Shown here piece by piece: positions 61,336 to 64,000 of a DNA stretch of 64,000 bases. The stretch's first letter is position 1. Every line of letters starts with the position of its first letter. Under the pieces are notes generated by a model that saw only the letters and a list, made by a program, of their open reading frames with translations, did not search any database and had not been told where the DNA came from. This DNA is from Thermomonas sp. (GTDB lineage: Bacteria > Pseudomonadota > Gammaproteobacteria > Xanthomonadales > Xanthomonadaceae), in NCBI GenBank assembly GCA_016720345.1, contig JADKKV010000001.1, positions 361,433 through 425,432 on the forward strand. The letters run 5' to 3'. The position numbers and the translations under genes were made by a program.

Positions 61336-62097
61336 CTAGCGCAGCAGCCAGGCCGCGCCGGCGACCACCACCACCAGCGCCGCCGCCAGCCACTGCCAGC
61401 GCAGCCCATTGCGTGCGGGCTGCGCCTGTGCGTGGATCGCCTGGCCCGGCACCAGCAGCTGGAAGCGCTGGGTGTCGAAGCGGATCTCGTCGCCATGCAC
61501 CGCCTGCGCGCGGGTGATGCGCTTGCCGTTGAGCCAGGTGCCGTTGGCCGAGCCCATGTCCTCGACCAGCACCTCGTCGCCGGCCGGGGTCAGCCGCGCA
61601 TGCAGGCGCGAGATGCTTTCGAGCGGGATCCGCAGGCCCGCGTCGTCGGCGCGACCGACGCTGAGGCTGGCGCTCAGCGGGAAACTGCGGCCGAACAGTT
61701 CGCCGGAAAGCCCGCGCAGCGCGAATTTCGGCACCACCGGGCGCACCATGGTGGCGTTGGTCTCGCCGGCATCGTCGCTGCGCGCGACCGAGGCCGAACG
61801 CCCGGCGTCGGCGGCGGCATCGAGCAGGCGGAAACGGGTGGAGGCCAGGCCCACGGTATCGTCCGCGCGCAACGCGATCAGGCCCTCGACCGGGCGCTCG
61901 TTGACCAGCACCCGGATGCCCTCTGGCACCCGCATGCGCACGCCCTGCGCGCCGACCTGCAGTTCGCAGTGCAAGGGTTCGATGCCGTCGCTTGCCAGCA
62001 CCAGGTCCGCGTTCGCGGCCGAACCGATCCGGAAGGCGCCCTGGTCGAGCAGCATCTGCGGCCGGTCGCCGGCCGGGAACACCAGTTTCATCATCAT
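61336..62097 (-). CDS. Tandem FHA-domain protein with C-terminal membrane anchor
   Basis: A 253-residue protein. ATG at 62095-62097 (with two more ATGs following) has AGGA upstream. A first FHA-like region at about residues 15-75 (GAFRIGSAANADLVLASDGI, EPLHCELQ) and a clear second FHA domain at about 140-225 (SVGRADDAGLRIPLESISRL, HARLTP, MGSANGTWLNGKRITRA). A C-terminal helix [17 protein letters not shown] anchors it in the membrane with the FHA domains in the cytosol. FHA domains bind phosphothreonine, so it may read a Ser/Thr kinase such as that at 18.8-20.8 kb, but they are 41 kb apart and no link is shown. Confidence 0.85.
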   Translation of the reverse strand: MMMKLVFPAGDRPQMLLDQGAFRIGSAANADLVLASDGIEPLHCELQVGAQGVRMRVPEGIRVLVNERPVEGLIALRADDTVGLASTRFRLLDAAADAGRSASVARSDDAGETNATMVRPVVPKFALRGLSGELFGRSFPLSASLSVGRADDAGLRIPLESISRLHARLTPAGDEVLVEDMGSANGTWLNGKRITRAQAVHGDEIRFDTQRFQLLVPGQAIHAQAQPARNGLRWQWLAAALVVVVAGAAWLLR

Positions 62098-62160
62098 GCG
62101 AAGTCCTGCTCCGTAGTCATGGTGCTTGCGATCGACGCCCGGCATCGCCACATTGGCGGC

Positions 62161-62499
62161 ATGCCCACGTTGCTCATTCTAATGATCGTCGGTGTCGCGG
62201 CGTTCTTCGCCTTCACCGCCGCGCGCGCCGCCGCCGAGCGTGCCGCCGAGATCGGCCGCGATGCCTGCCACGCGGCCGGCGTGCAATGGCTGGACCAGTC
62301 GGTGCATGCGATCGGCATGCGCCTGCGCCGGCAGGACAGCGGCTGGCTCGGGGTCGAACGCAGCTTCCGCTTCGAATATTCCGAAGACGGGCACGACCGC
62401 CACGTCGGCCGGGTCGTGCTGCTCGGGGAGAAGCTGGTCGGTTTCAGCGGGCCGAGCCGGGCCGCGCAGGCGGTGGTGCGCAGCTTCCCGTTGCAGTGA
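62161..62499 (+). CDS. DUF3301 family small membrane-anchored protein
   Basis: A 112-residue protein with one N-terminal helix (TLLILMIVGVAAFFAFTAAR), then a conserved soluble part (CHAAGVQWLDQSVHAIGMRL, FEYSEDGHDRHVGRVVLLGE, SFPLQ end). This matches DUF3301, of unknown function. ATG at 62161. It is convergent with sspB and divergent from the FHA gene across 63 bases. Confidence 0.85.
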   Translation: MPTLLILMIVGVAAFFAFTAARAAAERAAEIGRDACHAAGVQWLDQSVHAIGMRLRRQDSGWLGVERSFRFEYSEDGHDRHVGRVVLLGEKLVGFSGPSRAAQAVVRSFPLQ

Positions 62500-62620
62500 G
62501 GCCGCGGCGCGCGCGGATGTGGACGAGGGTGCGCGCGGCCGTCGCATCCCGCTGGGCCGGGATCCGTGCCTGCGGTGGACCATCGGGGCCGCGGCTGCGC
62601 CGCTGCGCAGGCCGCTGGCG

Positions 62621-63064
62621 TCACTTGACGATGCGCAGGTGGCCGCCGCGCCTGGGCGGCTCGCCCGGGCTGCCGGGACCGTCGTCGTCAGGCGCGCCGC
62701 TATCCTCCACCGACGCGCTGACGGGTTCGGCCTGCAACTGCGCCTCGACACCACGCGGGTCCTCCGGCAATGCCATGCCGTGCCCGGTTTCGCGTGCGTA
62801 GACCGCGATCACCGCCGGCAGCGGCACCAGCACCGATTGGCTGACGCCGCCGAAACGCGCGGAGAACCTGAGCGCATCGTTGTCCATGCGCAGGCCGCCG
62901 ACCGCGCGTTCCGCGATGTTGAGCACGATGCGGCCGTCCTTCACCGCATGCGCGGGCACGCGCACGCCGGGTTGCCCGGCATCGACCAGCACGTGCGGGG
63001 TCATGCCGTTGTCGACGATCCACTCGTACAGCGCCCGCAACAGGTACGGGCGGTGGCTGCTCAT
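62621..63064 (-). CDS. sspB: ClpXP protease adaptor SspB
   Basis: A 147-residue SspB that delivers ssrA-tagged proteins to ClpXP. The substrate-binding domain starts at SSHRPYLLRALYEWIVDNGM, with the conserved TPHVLVDAGQPGVRVPAHAV, LNIAERAVGGL and FSARFGG. The flexible acidic linker ends in GGHLRIVK, the ClpX-binding tail. It follows sspA by 51 bases. Confidence 0.95.
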   Translation of the reverse strand: MSSHRPYLLRALYEWIVDNGMTPHVLVDAGQPGVRVPAHAVKDGRIVLNIAERAVGGLRMDNDALRFSARFGGVSQSVLVPLPAVIAVYARETGHGMALPEDPRGVEAQLQAEPVSASVEDSGAPDDDGPGSPGEPPRRGGHLRIVK

Positions 63065-63115
63065 GGGCGCGGCATCGTCGCCCATCTCAGCAACCCGTGA
63101 TCGGCGCGAGCCGGG

Positions 63116-63748
63116 TCATGCCGGCAGGTCGCGCAGGGTCTTTTCCTTCTCCGTGAGGCTGCGCACGAAGCCGGGATTGCGGAAGATCCGGTTGCCGTAG
63201 TCCTCGATCGCCTTGCCGTCCTTCGGCAACGGGATGTCGAGCGACGGCAGCCGCCAGATGATCGGTGCCATCGCGCAATCGGCCAGGCTCATCTCGTGGT
63301 TGAGGTAGAACTTGCTGGCCTTGAACACCGGCACCGCGGCGGTCAGCAGTTCCTTCAGGCGCTTGCGCCCGGCGTCCGCCTGCTGCTTGTTGCCGAGCTG
63401 GATCGCCTGCACGTGCGGCACCCATTCGTGTTCGATGCGCAGCATCGCCAGCCGCAGGCGCGCGCGCGAAAGCGGATCAACCGGCATCAGCGGCGGGTGC
63501 GGATAGCGTTCGTCCAGGTATTCGCCGACCACGCTGGCGGCGTACAGGACCAGGTCGCGCTCGACCAGGGTGGGGACGGAGTGGAACGGGTTGAGGTCGA
63601 TCAGGTCTTCCGGCGGGTTCTGCGGATCGACCGGGATCAGGTCGTAGGTGACGCCCTTGGCCGCCAGCACCAGGCGGACGCGGTGGCAGAGGACGTCGTC
63701 GACCGAGGAGAACAAGGTCAGGGCATTACGCATGCGCGGACTCACAGC
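63116..63748 (-). CDS. sspA: Stringent starvation protein A
   Basis: A 210-residue glutathione-S-transferase-fold protein that binds RNA polymerase. ATG at 63746-63748 gives MAVSPRMRNALTLFSS; other ATGs at 63751 and 63733. Thioredoxin-like part (DDVLCHRVRLVLAAKGVTYD, NPFHSVPTLVERDLVLY, VGEYLDERYPHPPLMPVDPL) and helical C-terminal part (YLNHEMSLADCAMAPIIWRL). Operon order petC-sspA-sspB is conserved. Confidence 0.94.
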   Translation of the reverse strand, partial: AVSPRMRNALTLFSSVDDVLCHRVRLVLAAKGVTYDLIPVDPQNPPEDLIDLNPFHSVPTLVERDLVLYAASVVGEYLDERYPHPPLMPVDPLSRARLRLAMLRIEHEWVPHVQAIQLGNKQQADAGRKRLKELLTAAVPVFKASKFYLNHEMSLADCAMAPIIWRLPSLDIPLPKDGKAIEDYGNRIFRNPGFVRSLTEKEKTLRDLPA

Positions 63749-63859
63749 CATCATCAGAACCACCCCCGCGGCCGGGCGATGCCGGCCAGACACGCGCCGC
63801 CCGCACGATGCGGACGGCCGCCAAGCGTCGTTCCCGGTGCTGCGCGCAACGCCGCGGCT

Positions 63860-64000
63860 TCAGTGAACGTCCCGCCAGTATTCCTTCTTCAGCAACCACG
63901 CCATCATCGTGAAGAACGCCAGGAACAGGATCACCCAGACGCCGAGGCCCTCGCGCTTGGTCGCCGCCGGCTCGCCGGCGTATTCCAGGAACGCGGTGAT
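63860..64000 (-). CDS. petC: Cytochrome c1 of the bc1 complex, C-terminal end
   Basis: The last 46 codons of a cytochrome c1: FLEYAGEPAATKREGLGVWV, ILFLAFFTMMAWLLKKEYW, and RDVH, with the C-terminal membrane anchor. The rest of the gene runs off the right edge of the window. A small hairpin (GCCGCCCGCA/TGCGGACGGC) at 63796-63818 lies between it and sspA. Confidence 0.93.
   Translation of the reverse strand: MTAFLEYAGEPAATKREGLGVWVILFLAFFTMMAWLLKKEYWRDVH

Overview
This is a very GC-rich, densely coded stretch of a gammaproteobacterial chromosome. It most likely comes from the Xanthomonadaceae/Lysobacteraceae (Lysobacter, Luteimonas, Thermomonas and relatives). The evidence is gene order (tldD-yhdP-rng-maf; leuS-lptE-holA-nadD-rsfS-rlmH; thrS-infC-rpmI-rplT-pheS-pheT-ihfA-merR; petC-sspA-sspB), the fimU-pilV-pilW-pilX-pilY1-pilE minor pilin operon, an Oar-like TonB-dependent receptor and Xanthomonad-style dispersed inverted repeats. 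The genus is inferred, not shown. I see no prophage, insertion sequence, CRISPR array, integron or recognisable defence locus.

Layout. 1-7.1 kb, minus strand: tldD (runs off the left edge), yhdP, rng, maf. 7.2-8.9 kb, plus: a SIMPL/DUF541 periplasmic protein and a TonB-like protein. 9-15.1 kb, minus: leuS, lptE, holA, nadD, rsfS, rlmH, with two inverted-repeat elements. 15.2-22.3 kb, mostly plus: secreted amidohydrolase, SemiSWEET, (DUF998 on minus), CnoX-like thioredoxin, DUF4442 protein, a Ser/Thr kinase with an FGE-like tail, DUF502 protein and a YhhQ-type transporter. 22.3-23.7 kb, minus: RhlE helicase. 24-31 kb, plus: an M16 peptidase pair, an M13 lipoprotein peptidase, dxs. 31.1-42.4 kb, minus: TraB/GumN protein, tRNA-Pro, the eight-gene thrS-to-merR translation cluster, tRNA-Val, uvrB. 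42.5-51.1 kb: a FimT pseudopilin and tRNA-Asn on plus, the minor pilin operon on minus, and a LytS/AlgZ-type sensor kinase reading away from it. 51.1-64 kb: ppnN, TonB-dependent receptor, grxD-SDR-marC, sodB, purEK, a Trm112-like gene, nadC, an FHA protein, DUF3301, sspB, sspA and the 3' end of petC.

Sequence quality. From about 0.2 to 15.7 kb at least 20 one-base insertions or deletions break otherwise well conserved genes (tldD, yhdP, rng, the SIMPL gene, the TonB-like gene, rsfS, holA, the amidohydrolase). From 15.7 kb to the end I find no broken gene. Essential genes are hit and many of the sites are homopolymers, so I read these as sequencing errors and annotate the genes as whole.

How the genes work together. 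The window is mainly housekeeping: aminoacyl-tRNA synthetases, initiation factor 3, ribosomal proteins, envelope maintenance (YhdP, LptE), cofactor synthesis (NadC, NadD, Dxs) and purine synthesis. The regions most worth following up are the minor pilin operon with its divergent sensor kinase, the rpmI-rplT leader and ATC-started infC, apparently leaderless promoters at dxs and the DUF502 gene, and the kinase/FGE-like fusion. I did not find a clearly undescribed multi-gene system.
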